In this document: positions 18,357 through 26,089 of the stretch, piece after piece
How the letters are laid out: each line of letters begins with the position of its first letter
Position numbering within the stretch: the stretch's first letter is position 1
Assembly: GCF_016342785.1 (NCBI RefSeq)
Contig: NZ_JAEINH010000014.1
Coordinates: forward strand, 1-45,455
Reading direction: 5' to 3'
From: Sanguibacter suaedae
GTDB lineage: Bacteria > Actinomycetota > Actinomycetes > Actinomycetales > Cellulomonadaceae
DNA length: 45,455 nt
The notes under the pieces: generated by a model
Databases searched by the model: none
What the model was told of the DNA's origin: nothing
Seen by the model: only the letters and a program-made list of their open reading frames with translations
Made by a program: the position numbers and the translations under genes

Positions 18357-19391
18357 TCAGGACCGGGCGGCGAGCAGCCGACGGAACGAGTCGACGCGTG
18401 CGAGGCGCGCGGCGCGCGTGGGCTCGTCCTCCGAGCCCTCCGTCCAGGCGTCGAGCTCGCAGTCGGGCGACCCCTCGAGGTGGGTGCAGCCCCGGGGGCA
18501 GCCGTCGGCGACGTCGGCGAGGTCGTCGAACGCCGTGAGAAGGTTCTCGGTCTGCACGTGGGCCAACCCGAAGGAGCGCACCCCCGGGGTGTCGATCACC
18601 CAGCCGCGCGACCCCTCGTGCTCGGGCAGCCGGAGCGCGACGGCGGACGTGGACGTCTGGCGCCCACGACCCGTGACGTCGTTCACCACGCCCGTGGTGC
18701 GCCGCGCCCCGGGGACGAGGGCGTTGACGAGCGTCGACTTCCCGACGCCCGAGTGACCGACGAACACCGACGTGCGCCCGGCGAGCGCCGCGCGCACGGT
18801 CTCCAGGGGCGTGATCCTGCCGTCCGCGTCCTGCGAGGTGGTGACCACCGACACCCCGATGGGCTCGTAGAGGTCGCGCAGGGCGTCCGGGGAGGCCAGG
18901 TCGGCCTTGGTGAGGCACAGGAGGACGTCCATGCCGGCGTCGTAGGCGGCGACGACGCACCGGTCGATCATGCGGGTGCGGGGCTCCGGGTCGGCGAGGG
19001 CCGTGACGATGACCAGCTGGTCGGCGTTCGCGACGACGATCCGCTCGTAGGGGTCCGTGTCGTCGGCGGTGCGCCGCAGGACGGTGCTGCGCTCGGTGAT
19101 CCGCACGATGCGGGCGAGGGAGCCCTCGTCGCCCGAGGTGTCGCCGACGACGTCGACCCGGTCGCCGCACACGGCCCGCTGCCGGGTGAGCTCGCGGGCC
19201 TTCATGGCCGAGATGGTGTGCTCGTCGGGCCCGTCCTCGTCGATGAGCAGGGTGTACCGCCCCCGGTCCACGCCCGTGACGAGCCCGGACACGGCGTCGT
19301 CGTGGTCCGGTCTCGTCTTGGTGCGCGGTCGGGACCCCCGCTTGCCCGGCCGCGTCCGGAAGTCGGACTCGTCGGGCAGACGTCCCGCCAT
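18357..19391 (-). CDS. rsgA: Ribosome small subunit-dependent GTPase RsgA
   Basis: 344 residues. Circularly permuted GTPase that checks 30S maturation. An N-terminal OB-fold region ([29 protein letters not shown]) is followed by G4 LTKADL, then G1 [15 protein letters not shown]3 [10 protein letters not shown], and a C-terminal zinc motif CPRGCTH...C. The G4-before-G1 order is diagnostic. The ATG overlaps the aroA stop (TGATG), so the two are coupled. The pairing of rsgA with aroA and hisN is usual in Actinobacteria. Confidence 0.96.
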   Translation of the reverse strand: MAGRLPDESDFRTRPGKRGSRPRTKTRPDHDDAVSGLVTGVDRGRYTLLIDEDGPDEHTISAMKARELTRQRAVCGDRVDVVGDTSGDEGSLARIVRITERSTVLRRTADDTDPYERIVVANADQLVIVTALADPEPRTRMIDRCVVAAYDAGMDVLLCLTKADLASPDALRDLYEPIGVSVVTTSQDADGRITPLETVRAALAGRTSVFVGHSGVGKSTLVNALVPGARRTTGVVNDVTGRGRQTSTSAVALRLPEHEGSRGWVIDTPGVRSFGLAHVQTENLLTAFDDLADVADGCPRGCTHLEGSPDCELDAWTEGSEDEPTRAARLARVDSFRRLLAARS

Positions 19392-20710
19392 CAGCTGACC
19401 GTGCCCGCGCGCTGGGCGAGCATGCCGTCCCACATCCGGGTGAAACCGGGGAGGGTCTTCGCGGTGGTGCCCACGTTCTCGACCCGGACGCCGTCCACCC
19501 GCAGACCGAGGACCGCACCTGCGGTCGCCATGCGGTGGTCGTGGTACGTCCGCACGACGTCCCCGTGGAGGGGCCGGGGCGTGATGACGAGACCGTCGCT
19601 GGTCTGCTCGGCCCGGCCGCCGAGGCGGGTGATCTCGGTGGCCAGGGCGGCCAGGCGGTCCGTCTCGTGGCCGCGCAGGTGGGCGATGCCCCGCAGGCGC
19701 GACGGTGAGTCGGCGAGCGCGGCGAGCGCGGCGATCGTGGGGGCGAGCTCCCCGCACTCCCGGAGGTCGGCGTCGATGCCGCGGACCTCGCCCGTGCCGG
19801 AGACGGCGAGCGTGTCCCCGTCGAGGACCGCGGTGCCGCCCATGGTCGTGAGGATGTCCGGCAGCATGGCGCCGGGCTGGGTGGTGGCGGAGGGCCAGCC
19901 GGGGATGCGGACGGTACCGCCGACGACGAGCGCGGCGGTGAGGAAGGGTGCGGCGTTCGACAGGTCGGGCTCGACCCGGACGTCGCGGCCGGCGACCGGT
20001 CCGGGGCGGACCTGCCAGATGGCGGGCCGGGAGTCGTCGACCTCGACGCCGGCCTCGCGCAGGACGGCCACCGTCATGTCGATGTGCGGCAGGCTGGGGA
20101 GGGTCACACCGGTGTGCCGCAGAGTGAGGCCCTGCTCGAACCGGGCGGCGGCGAGGAGCAGCCCGGACACGAACTGGCTGGATGCCGAGGCGTCGACGTC
20201 GATCGAGCCGCCGCGGACGCTCCCGACGCCGGTGACAGTCGCGGGCAGTCGCCCCCGCCCGCCGTCGTCGACGCCGACCCCGAGGGCGCGCAGGCCGTCG
20301 AGGACCGGACCCATGGGGCGCACACGCGCACCCTCGTCGCCGTCGAGCGTGACCGTCCCGAGGTTGAGGGCCGCGAGCGCGGGCACGAAGCGCATGACGG
20401 TCCCGGCGAGCCCGCAGTCGATCGTGGCGTCACCCTCGAGCGAGGCCGGCACGACGTGCCACTCGCTCGGGTCGGCCCCCTCGGTGACGGTGGCGCCGAG
20501 GGCGCGGAGCGCGTCGACCATGAGGTCCGTGTCCCTGCTGCGCAGGGCGCCGCGCAGGACGCCGGGGGCGTCCGCCAGCGCCGCGAGCACGAGGTACCGG
20601 TTGGTGAGCGACTTGGACCCCGGGACCTCGACGGTGGCGTCGAGCGGTCCCGTCCGCGGGTCGGGCGTCGGGGCGGACCAGGGCTCGGCGTCGGTGGCGG
20701 GATGCGTCAT
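19391..20710 (-). CDS. aroA: 3-phosphoshikimate 1-carboxyvinyltransferase (EPSP synthase)
   Basis: 439 residues. Transfers enolpyruvyl from PEP to shikimate-3-phosphate in the shikimate pathway. Visible motifs: [18 protein letters not shown] (substrate Lys/Ser), [10 protein letters not shown] (in place of the usual LGNAGT), [27 protein letters not shown] and YHDHRMATA. Length fits the family. TAACCT lies 6 nt before the ATG, so a leaderless transcript is likely. It is the first gene of an aroA-rsgA (and possibly hisN) unit. Its end is overlapped by the rsgA start. Confidence 0.96.
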   Translation of the reverse strand: MTHPATDAEPWSAPTPDPRTGPLDATVEVPGSKSLTNRYLVLAALADAPGVLRGALRSRDTDLMVDALRALGATVTEGADPSEWHVVPASLEGDATIDCGLAGTVMRFVPALAALNLGTVTLDGDEGARVRPMGPVLDGLRALGVGVDDGGRGRLPATVTGVGSVRGGSIDVDASASSQFVSGLLLAAARFEQGLTLRHTGVTLPSLPHIDMTVAVLREAGVEVDDSRPAIWQVRPGPVAGRDVRVEPDLSNAAPFLTAALVVGGTVRIPGWPSATTQPGAMLPDILTTMGGTAVLDGDTLAVSGTGEVRGIDADLRECGELAPTIAALAALADSPSRLRGIAHLRGHETDRLAALATEITRLGGRAEQTSDGLVITPRPLHGDVVRTYHDHRMATAGAVLGLRVDGVRVENVGTTAKTLPGFTRMWDGMLAQRAGTVS

Positions 20711-20716
20711 GCTCCC

Positions 20717-20722
20717 AGGTTA
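20717..20722 (-). promoter_or_regulatory. Candidate leaderless promoter -10 for aroA
   Basis: TAACCT on the minus strand ends 6 nt before the aroA ATG. The intervening GGGAGC could resemble a ribosome site but would be too close to the start to function normally. Confidence 0.5.
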
Positions 20723-20752
20723 GTGGCAGCCCACCGTGCCGGACCGGCGGTC

Positions 20753-21220
20753 TCAGCCGTCGGCGCGCGCTGCCGCCCGACGTGCCCGTGCGTCACCGAC
20801 GCGCCACGCGAGCCCGGGTCGTCCCTCGTGGTCGGCCGCCGCGAGGAGCGTCGCTCCGAGCGCGCCGAGGCGCTGCACGAAGGTCTTCGACCGTGCCGAG
20901 CGCGGCACGGCGCTGCTCGAGGTGAAGGGCTCGTCGGCGAGGACCAGGGGGACGGTGAGCGCTGCGAGGAGGAGGGCCGCCGAGCGCGGCGCCCTGCCGA
21001 GGGCGAGCCCCAGGCCGGCGGCGACGGTGAGGCCGCCGTGCGCCCGCACGACGGTGGTGAGCTGGGCGTCGCTCAGCGGCGGCTGGCCGAGGGCGGTCGT
21101 GGCACGGTCCGCCGTCGCCCGGGCGCGGTGGACGTGCGTCGACGGGTGCCGGACGGCGTCGACTCCGTCGGAGACGAACCAGGTGGCGAGCAGGGGGCGG
21201 GCGATCGGGCGGAGCAGCAT
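20753..21220 (-). CDS. DoxX-like small membrane protein
   Basis: 155 residues. [25 protein letters not shown] at the N-terminus, the hydrophobic stretch [15 protein letters not shown], then [16 protein letters not shown] and a C-terminal [11 protein letters not shown] segment match the four-helix DoxX family. DoxX proteins associate with redox and thiol-stress functions in some bacteria; in mycobacteria one forms a membrane complex with superoxide dismutase and a thiosulfate sulfurtransferase. No such partners are seen here. The basic C-terminal tail is cytoplasmic by charge. A good Shine-Dalgarno (GAGGAG) precedes ATG 21220. Confidence 0.78.
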   Translation of the reverse strand: MLLRPIARPLLATWFVSDGVDAVRHPSTHVHRARATADRATTALGQPPLSDAQLTTVVRAHGGLTVAAGLGLALGRAPRSAALLLAALTVPLVLADEPFTSSSAVPRSARSKTFVQRLGALGATLLAAADHEGRPGLAWRVGDARARRAAARADG

Positions 21221-21284
21221 CGGTGATCTCCTCGGAGTGTCGGGGTCGGAGGTGGTGTGCGCAGGTACGTGTGGTGGCGCAGCG

Positions 21285-21830
21285 TCAGAGGGCGCCGCCG
21301 GCCGCGGAGGGGGCGTCCGCGGACTCGCCGCCGTCCCCGACCTGCTCGCGGGCGACGTAGTTCTCGAGGTCGAAGAGGTTGTCACCGGCGCGGCGTGCGA
21401 CGGTGAGGAGCGTCGTCGCGGACGCGACCTCCTCGACCTGTTCCTTGAGGAACCACAGGAGGAACTGCTCGCCGAGGGCGTCGCCCTCCTCGCGAGCGGC
21501 CCGGAAGATGGCCTCGATCTGGGCGGTCACCTGCTTCTCCTGCTCGAGCGCGAGCTGCAGCGGGTCGAGGATCGAGCCGAAGTCGTTGCGCACCGGGTTC
21601 CCGGCGCGGATCGTCACGGGCAGGTCGCGGTCCAGCATGTACTGGACGATCATCATCGCGTGGTTGCGCTCCTCGACCGACTGGCGGTAGAAGTGCGCGG
21701 CGAGCTGCGGGAGGTCCTGGCTGTCGAACCACACCGCGATGGCGACGTACTGCTGGTGCGCGTCGAGCTCGTGCCCGACCTGCTCGCGCAGGAGGGCGAT
21801 GAACTGGGAGTCGGCTGCCGTGGTGGTCAT
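21285..21830 (-). CDS. Ferritin (BfrB-like)
   Basis: 181 residues. Four-helix iron-storage protein: [46 protein letters not shown] shows the ferroxidase Glu and ExxH pattern, with further ligands in [20 protein letters not shown] and [12 protein letters not shown]. The length and sequence type fit actinobacterial BfrB-like ferritins without a haem-ligand signature. The C-terminal tail (after about 165) is Gly/Ala-rich and disordered. TACGGT precedes the ATG by 6 nt with no Shine-Dalgarno, suggesting a leaderless mRNA. It is divergent from sigR across a 231-bp region that also holds the sigR promoters. Confidence 0.93.
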   Translation of the reverse strand: MTTTAADSQFIALLREQVGHELDAHQQYVAIAVWFDSQDLPQLAAHFYRQSVEERNHAMMIVQYMLDRDLPVTIRAGNPVRNDFGSILDPLQLALEQEKQVTAQIEAIFRAAREEGDALGEQFLLWFLKEQVEEVASATTLLTVARRAGDNLFDLENYVAREQVGDGGESADAPSAAGGAL

Positions 21831-21836
21831 ACATGC

Positions 21837-21842
21837 ACCGTA
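21837..21842 (-). promoter_or_regulatory. Candidate leaderless promoter -10 for ferritin
   Basis: TACGGT on the minus strand, 6 nt before the ferritin ATG. No -35 of recognisable type is visible. Confidence 0.5.
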
Positions 21843-21918
21843 GCGCCGACGGCGCGTCCCGGCCGCTCGGGCGCACCGACCGCGCTCGGGGTCGGTGCCG
21901 GCGCCGGGCGGGCGGTCG

Positions 21919-21944
21919 GGAATGGACGGGGGAGGGACCTCGTT
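21919..21944 (+). promoter_or_regulatory. Sigma-R-type autoregulatory promoter of sigR
   Basis: GGAAT (21919-21923), an exact 18-nt spacer, then GTT (21942-21944). This is the established consensus for sigma-R/sigma-H promoters in Actinobacteria. It lies 118 nt upstream of the sigR ATG and would be the inducible, autoregulated promoter. An in-frame GTG at 21954 is close to the expected transcription start. Confidence 0.8.
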
Positions 21945-22047
21945 GACGAGCGTGTGACATGCGTACTCGAGGAGAAGACCGCGCCGGCGGCCACGGTCGG
22001 CCGTGCGACCACCGACCCCCGTGGAGGCGACCTCGCACGGAGGGCAC

Positions 22048-22053
22048 TAGGCT
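22048..22053 (+). promoter_or_regulatory. Candidate proximal sigR promoter -10
   Basis: TAGGCT (TAnnnT type) ends 8 nt before the sigR ATG (22062) and 5 nt before an in-frame GTG (22059). It would produce a leaderless or nearly leaderless transcript for the short sigma isoform. No clear -35. Confidence 0.4.
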
Positions 22054-22061
22054 CGACGGTG

Positions 22062-22709
22062 ATGAGCGACGAGACCAACCGCGCGCCGGTGACCGAGGAC
22101 GACGCGGACCGGAGCGAGCGGTTCGAGCGTGAGGCGCTGGTGCACCTCGACCAGCTCTACTCGGCGGCCCTGCGCATGACGCGCAACCCCACCGACGCCG
22201 AGGACCTCGTCCAGGAGACCTTCGCGAAGGCCTTCGCCGCCTTCCACCAGTACCGCCCGGGGACCAACCTCAAGGCGTGGCTGTACCGGATCCTCACCAA
22301 CGCGTTCATCAACACCTACCGCAAGAAGCAGCGCGAGCCGCAGAAGTCCGCGGCGGAGGACGTCGAGGACTGGCAGATCGCCCGCGCCGCGTCGCACACC
22401 TCGACCGGGTTGCGCTCGGCCGAGGCCGAGGCGCTCGACCGGCTGCCCGACTCCGACGTGAAACGTGCGCTCCAGGAGCTCGCCGCCGAGCGCCGCATGG
22501 CCGTGTACCTCGCGGACGTCGAGGGCTTCCCGTACAAGGAGATCGCAGAGATCATGGGGACGCCGATCGGGACCGTCATGTCACGGCTGCACCGGGGTCG
22601 CGCCCAGCTGCGCGAGCTCCTCAGCGACTACGCCGTCGAGCGAGGGCTGGTCCCCGCCGCCACAGCGGGGCCCGACCGGGGGACGACGACCGAGGAGGAG
22701 GGCCGATGA
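22062..22709 (+). CDS. sigR: ECF sigma factor SigR/SigH, thiol-oxidative stress
   Basis: 215 residues. Region 2 is [43 protein letters not shown], and region 4 is [35 protein letters not shown]. The pairing with an overlapping RsrA-type zinc anti-sigma gene identifies it as the SigR/SigH regulator of thioredoxin and related thiol-redox genes. ATG 22062 gives the usual length. The frame stays open upstream, so a GTG at 21954 could add 36 residues, comparable in concept to the unstable long isoform of Streptomyces coelicolor sigma-R. The stop overlaps the rsrA ATG. Confidence 0.95.
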   Translation: MSDETNRAPVTEDDADRSERFEREALVHLDQLYSAALRMTRNPTDAEDLVQETFAKAFAAFHQYRPGTNLKAWLYRILTNAFINTYRKKQREPQKSAAEDVEDWQIARAASHTSTGLRSAEAEALDRLPDSDVKRALQELAAERRMAVYLADVEGFPYKEIAEIMGTPIGTVMSRLHRGRAQLRELLSDYAVERGLVPAATAGPDRGTTTEEEGR

Positions 22710-22978
22710 GCGCGCAGGACGACAGCTGCGACAGCATCGTCGAGCATCTCTACGAGTACCTGGACTCGGAGATGACGCCGGAGGACACCGCCCGCATGCG
22801 GGAGCACGTCGCCGAGTGCTCTCCGTGCCTTGCGGAGCTGGGCATCGACGAGATGGTCAAGCGGCTCCTGCGCCGCTCGTGCGCCGAGCGGGCCCCGGAG
22901 CACCTGCGGATCGCCATCCACATGCAGATCTCGACGACCAGCACCTCACGGCCCGCGACGGAGCTCGACGGTCGCTGA
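22706..22978 (+). CDS. rsrA: Redox-sensing anti-sigma factor RsrA
   Basis: 90 residues. Zinc-binding anti-sigma protein with the ZAS motif His34-x3-Cys38-x2-Cys41 ([10 protein letters not shown]), plus Cys8 placed 26 residues before the His as in S. coelicolor RsrA (Cys11/His37/Cys41/Cys44). By homology, disulfide formation between the Cys8 and Cys41 equivalents releases zinc and the sigma factor. A further Cys59 corresponds to the Cys61/62 region of the Streptomyces protein, where a pair is present. Its ATG overlaps the sigR stop. A strong bidirectional hairpin begins 17 nt after its stop. Confidence 0.94.
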   Translation: MSAQDDSCDSIVEHLYEYLDSEMTPEDTARMREHVAECSPCLAELGIDEMVKRLLRRSCAERAPEHLRIAIHMQISTTSTSRPATELDGR

Positions 22979-22994
22979 CGATTCCCGAGCGACG

Positions 22995-23032
22995 ACGAAG
23001 GTCCCCGCACCCTTGGGTGCGGGGACCTTCGT
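22995..23032. terminator. Bidirectional terminator between rsrA and bL37 gene
   Basis: A perfect inverted repeat: left arm 22995-23012, right arm 23015-23032, core GGTCCCCGCACC / GGTGCGGGGACC. It sits between convergent genes and resembles the hairpin at 38035-38082. Confidence 0.85.
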
Positions 23033-23053
23033 GGTACTGCAGGCGTTCCAGGA

Positions 23054-23128
23054 TCAGGCGTTGGGACGCTTGCCGTGGTTCGCTGCGCTGCCCTTACGGC
23101 TACGACGCTTGCGTCCGCGCTTGCTCAT
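23054..23128 (-). CDS. 50S ribosomal protein bL37
   Basis: A 24-residue, strongly basic peptide: MSKRGRKRRSRKG at the start and SAANHGKRPNA at the end. It matches the very small actinobacterial large-subunit protein bL37 described in mycobacterial ribosome structures near the peptidyl transferase centre. GAGGAG lies 7 nt upstream of the ATG. It is monocistronic, convergent with rsrA (shared terminator) and divergent from the PilT-like gene. Genes this short are usually missed by automated callers. Confidence 0.9.
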   Translation of the reverse strand: MSKRGRKRRSRKGSAANHGKRPNA

Positions 23129-23285
23129 AGTGCTCTCCTCGCATGAAAAAGGACTGGTAGCCGCGCGTGTGGCCGCACGTGCCTCCTGTCTATGGTCCCA
23201 CATGTCCGACGGTGCCTGTCACCGGAGCGGGTGGACGCCGGGAGGAACCCTCAAGTACGCCGGTGCGCCTGCCGATAGGCGGATC

Positions 23286-24374
23286 GTGAGCGAAACCCTC
23301 CAGTCCGTCATCCCACTCCTGCACGCGCTCGCGAGCACGGGGGCCTCCGACCTGCACTGCAAGGTCGGGTCCGCCCCGCGCGTCCGGGTCGACGGACGCC
23401 TGCGCCGGCTCCAGACGCCCGTCCTGGGCCCGGACGACACCATGCTCATGCTCTCCGAGGTCCTCCCCGACAGCTTTCTCGACGACTTCGAGCGGACCCA
23501 CGAGGCGGACTTCGCGTTCCAGCTCGACGGCGTCGGGCGGTTCCGCGTGAACGCCTACCAGGCGCGCGGCCACGTGGGTCTCGTCTTCCGGCGGGTCACG
23601 GAGGGGACCGTCTCGATCGCCGAGCTCGGTCTGCCGGAGATCGTGGGAGAGCTCTCCCTGGAACCCCGGGGACTGGTCCTCGTCACGGGGCCAACGGGGT
23701 CGGGCAAGACCACGACGCTCGCGTCGATGGTCGACCTCATCAACACGCTCCGCGAGGTGAACATCATCTCGATCGAGGACCCCATCGAGGTCCTCCACTC
23801 CGACAAGAAGGCCATCATCTCCCAGCGCGAGGTCCGGCACGACACCGCCGACTTCAGCGTCGCGCTGCGCGCCGCCATGCGCCAGGACCCCGACGTCATC
23901 CTCGTCGGGGAGATGCGGGACGCCGAGACGGTGCGGGCCGCGCTGCAGGCCGCTGAGACCGGTCACCTCGTGATGTCGACCCTGCACACCATCGACGCCC
24001 AGGAGACCATCAACCGCGTCGTCGACTTCTTCCCTCCGCACGAGCAGACGCAAGTCCGCGCCGCGTTCTCCCAGGCGCTGCGCGGCATCGTCTCGCAGCG
24101 CCTCGTCCGCCGGGCGGACGGCGGCGGACGTCGGGTGGTGTGCGAGGTCCTCGTGAACACCGGGCGCACCGCGGAGGCCATCGCGAACCCCGCCGACAAC
24201 CCGCCGCTCGTCGACCTCATCAAGGACGGCGAGTACTACAAGATGCAGACCTTCGACCAGCACCTCTTCGACCTCGTCCGTGACGACGTCATCAGCTACG
24301 AGGAGGCGTGCGGGGCCGCCACCAACCCGCAGGACCTCACCGTCGAGCTCCGCGCCGCCGGGATCGTCAGCTGA
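23286..24374 (+). CDS. PilT-like type IV pilus retraction ATPase homologue
   Basis: 362 residues from GTG 23286 (VSETLQSVIPLLHALASTGASDLHCKVG); ATG 23202 would add 28 residues. The N-terminal PAS-like domain is followed by a RecA-like core with Walker A GPTGSGKTTTLASM (about 137-150), Asp box SIEDPIEV, Walker B DPDVILVGEMRD and His box MSTLHTIDA. The C-terminal LIKDGEYYKMQTFDQHL corresponds to the PilT membrane-motor tail (family LIREG...), slightly altered. No pilin, PilB or PilC gene lies in the window, so it is an orphan here. It sits divergently from the bL37 gene, and a hairpin follows its stop. Confidence 0.88.
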   Translation: MSETLQSVIPLLHALASTGASDLHCKVGSAPRVRVDGRLRRLQTPVLGPDDTMLMLSEVLPDSFLDDFERTHEADFAFQLDGVGRFRVNAYQARGHVGLVFRRVTEGTVSIAELGLPEIVGELSLEPRGLVLVTGPTGSGKTTTLASMVDLINTLREVNIISIEDPIEVLHSDKKAIISQREVRHDTADFSVALRAAMRQDPDVILVGEMRDAETVRAALQAAETGHLVMSTLHTIDAQETINRVVDFFPPHEQTQVRAAFSQALRGIVSQRLVRRADGGGRRVVCEVLVNTGRTAEAIANPADNPPLVDLIKDGEYYKMQTFDQHLFDLVRDDVISYEEACGAATNPQDLTVELRAAGIVS

Positions 24375-24385
24375 GGCCGGAGACC

Positions 24386-24410
24386 CCGTCCCGGTCCGAC
24401 GTCGGGACGG
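24386..24410 (+). terminator. Candidate terminator after the PilT-like gene
   Basis: CCGTCCCG / CGGGACGG, perfect 8-bp arms with a 9-nt loop, 12 nt after the stop codon. Confidence 0.5.
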
Positions 24411-24472
24411 TGGTCGCCCCGGCACCGCCGGACGGTTACGGTGTGCACTGACACCGACGACGGGAGACCTGC

Positions 24473-25324
24473 ATGCGCAACGAGACCTGGATCATCGCCG
24501 CCCCCGGATCGGTGACGACGGAGCTCCGGGACACCGGGCACGGTCCCGCCGGAGCGGACGGGCCGATCCCGGCGGACGTCGCGCCGACCTCGGTCACCGT
24601 GGCGGTGACCGGTGGTTCCGTCCGCGTCGAGGCCCACGACGGGCAGCACGCCGAGCTCGAGGTGCTCACCGTCTCCAGCCGACCCCTCGCGATGACCCTC
24701 GTCGACACCGAGCTGCGGGTGTCCTACGAGTTCGCGGGTCTCGAGGGCGTGGTCGACCGGGTCAAGGGTCTGCGCGACAAGGACTCCGTCGACGTCGTCC
24801 TGCGCGTCCCCGCCACCGCCGAGCTGCGGGTGACGGCGGTGTCCGCAGGCATCTCCGTGCGCGGTCTCGCCGCATCCGTCACGGCGAGCACCGTGCAGGG
24901 CGACGTCGAGCTCGACGACGTCAGCGGCACCGCCACCGTGTCCACGGTCGCCGGTGCGGTCCGCGCGGCCGACCACGCCGGGGCCGTCGTCGTGCGGACC
25001 GGGACGGGGGCGGTGGACGTCGCCGGCGAGCTCACCCGTGCCGAGGTGGCCACGGTCTCCGGCGCGGTGCTCGTGTCGCCCGGCAGCGGGCCGAGCTCCG
25101 TGGCCGCCCGGACGGTCACCGCACCGGTGACGGTGCGCGCCCCGCGCGGTGTGGCGGTCGACCTCCGCACCCGCACGGTGAACGGTCGCACGGTGCTCGA
25201 CGGCTCGGACCTGAGGACGCCGGACTCCGGGTCGACGGCCGTCGACCACGCGGAACCGGGCGCGACGGTCTTCGTCTCGACCTCGACCGTCTCGGGGGAC
25301 GTCGTCGTGAGCCGGGCCTCCTGA
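24473..25324 (+). CDS. DUF4097 beta-repeat protein
   Basis: 283 residues, no signal peptide or membrane segment. The sequence is a run of short strand-turn units (VTAVSAGISVRGLAASVTASTVQGDVELDDVSGTATVSTVAGAVRAADH and onward) typical of the DUF4097 / adhesin-like right-handed beta repeat, in which V-x-T/S-x-x-G-x-V patterns recur. Such proteins in Actinobacteria are often cytoplasmic and of unknown function, sometimes beside PadR regulators, none of which is seen here. GGGAG precedes ATG 24473 by 8 nt. It is convergent with the SGNH-like gene, with only 21 nt between stops and no hairpin. Confidence 0.82.
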   Translation: MRNETWIIAAPGSVTTELRDTGHGPAGADGPIPADVAPTSVTVAVTGGSVRVEAHDGQHAELEVLTVSSRPLAMTLVDTELRVSYEFAGLEGVVDRVKGLRDKDSVDVVLRVPATAELRVTAVSAGISVRGLAASVTASTVQGDVELDDVSGTATVSTVAGAVRAADHAGAVVVRTGTGAVDVAGELTRAEVATVSGAVLVSPGSGPSSVAARTVTAPVTVRAPRGVAVDLRTRTVNGRTVLDGSDLRTPDSGSTAVDHAEPGATVFVSTSTVSGDVVVSRAS

Positions 25325-25345
25325 GAGGACCCGGGGCGTCGTCGC

Positions 25346-25960
25346 TCAGACCTCGTCGTCGGGCAGGCCCAGCCACTGGTACCACCCCGTGTGCAGGACG
25401 AGCCAGGCCATGAGTCCGTACCCGGCCTGACCGGGGTACGGGAGGCCGTTGGACGCGAGGTCGCTCAGCCACTGCTCGTGGTGCACGAGCGGGGTGAAGG
25501 TGTCGACGTAGGGCACACGTCGCCGGTTCGCGACGTCCGAGAACGCCGTGGAGAGCTCGGCGATGCGGTCGCGCTCCGAGTCGTGCCCGGGCGGTGGGCC
25601 GACGACGAAGGCGGGGATCCGCCGGTCGTCGGCGACGTCGAGCATGTTCGCGAGGTTGAGGCGGCTGCGGGCCACCGACAGTCCTGCCGGGATGTCCGCG
25701 CGACCGAGGGCGAACACGACCCGGTGGTCGACGGCGGGGTCGTTGCTCGACCGGCGGACGAGCTCGTCCTCCCAGCGTGCGCTGAGGGCCGTCGTGGTCT
25801 CGCCGGGAACGGCGAGCGGGAAGACCATGGTCAGCGCGGGGTGGTGCGTCCGGGCGGTGACCCGTCCCAGCCAGCCGAGGCCCTTCGGGTCGCCGACGCC
25901 GGCGGCGAGCTCGTCTCCCACCACGCAGATGCGCAGCTGGTCCTGGGCGGGCGTGGTCAC
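25346..25960 (-). CDS. SGNH/GDSL-fold protein with degenerate active site
   Basis: 204 residues. The fold is recognisable (ICVVGDELAAGVGDPKGLGWLGRV, FPLAVPGETT, VVFALGRADIPAG, VVGPPPG, GQAGYGLMAWLVLH), but the catalytic positions are changed. The Ser of GDS is Glu17, the Asn of GxND is Ala88, and the DxxH pair is replaced (Asn171, Pro174/Tyr175). The Gly oxyanion position in VPGET persists. As an esterase it would be expected to be inactive, so it may be a non-catalytic homologue or use different chemistry. No signal peptide. Upstream of kgd there is no link in transcription: kgd ends at its own terminator 60 nt away. Confidence 0.8.
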   Translation of the reverse strand: MTTPAQDQLRICVVGDELAAGVGDPKGLGWLGRVTARTHHPALTMVFPLAVPGETTTALSARWEDELVRRSSNDPAVDHRVVFALGRADIPAGLSVARSRLNLANMLDVADDRRIPAFVVGPPPGHDSERDRIAELSTAFSDVANRRRVPYVDTFTPLVHHEQWLSDLASNGLPYPGQAGYGLMAWLVLHTGWYQWLGLPDDEV

Positions 25961-26029
25961 GGGTTGCTCCCCATCATGTCGGTCGGGCGGCGCGGTCGCG
26001 CGGGACCATTGTCCGGCAGGACGACGACG

Positions 26030-26071
26030 GCGAGGGACGGCAACACGCCGGAGCGTGCCACCGTCCCTCGC
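26030..26071 (-). terminator. kgd terminator
   Basis: A two-part hairpin: 11-bp outer stem GCGAGGGACGG / CCGTCCCTCGC and 5-bp inner stem CACGC-CGGA-GCGTG, separated by a 3x3 internal loop. It starts 18 nt beyond the kgd stop on the minus strand. Confidence 0.7.
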
Positions 26072-26089
26072 GACGGGTGGATGAAAGCG

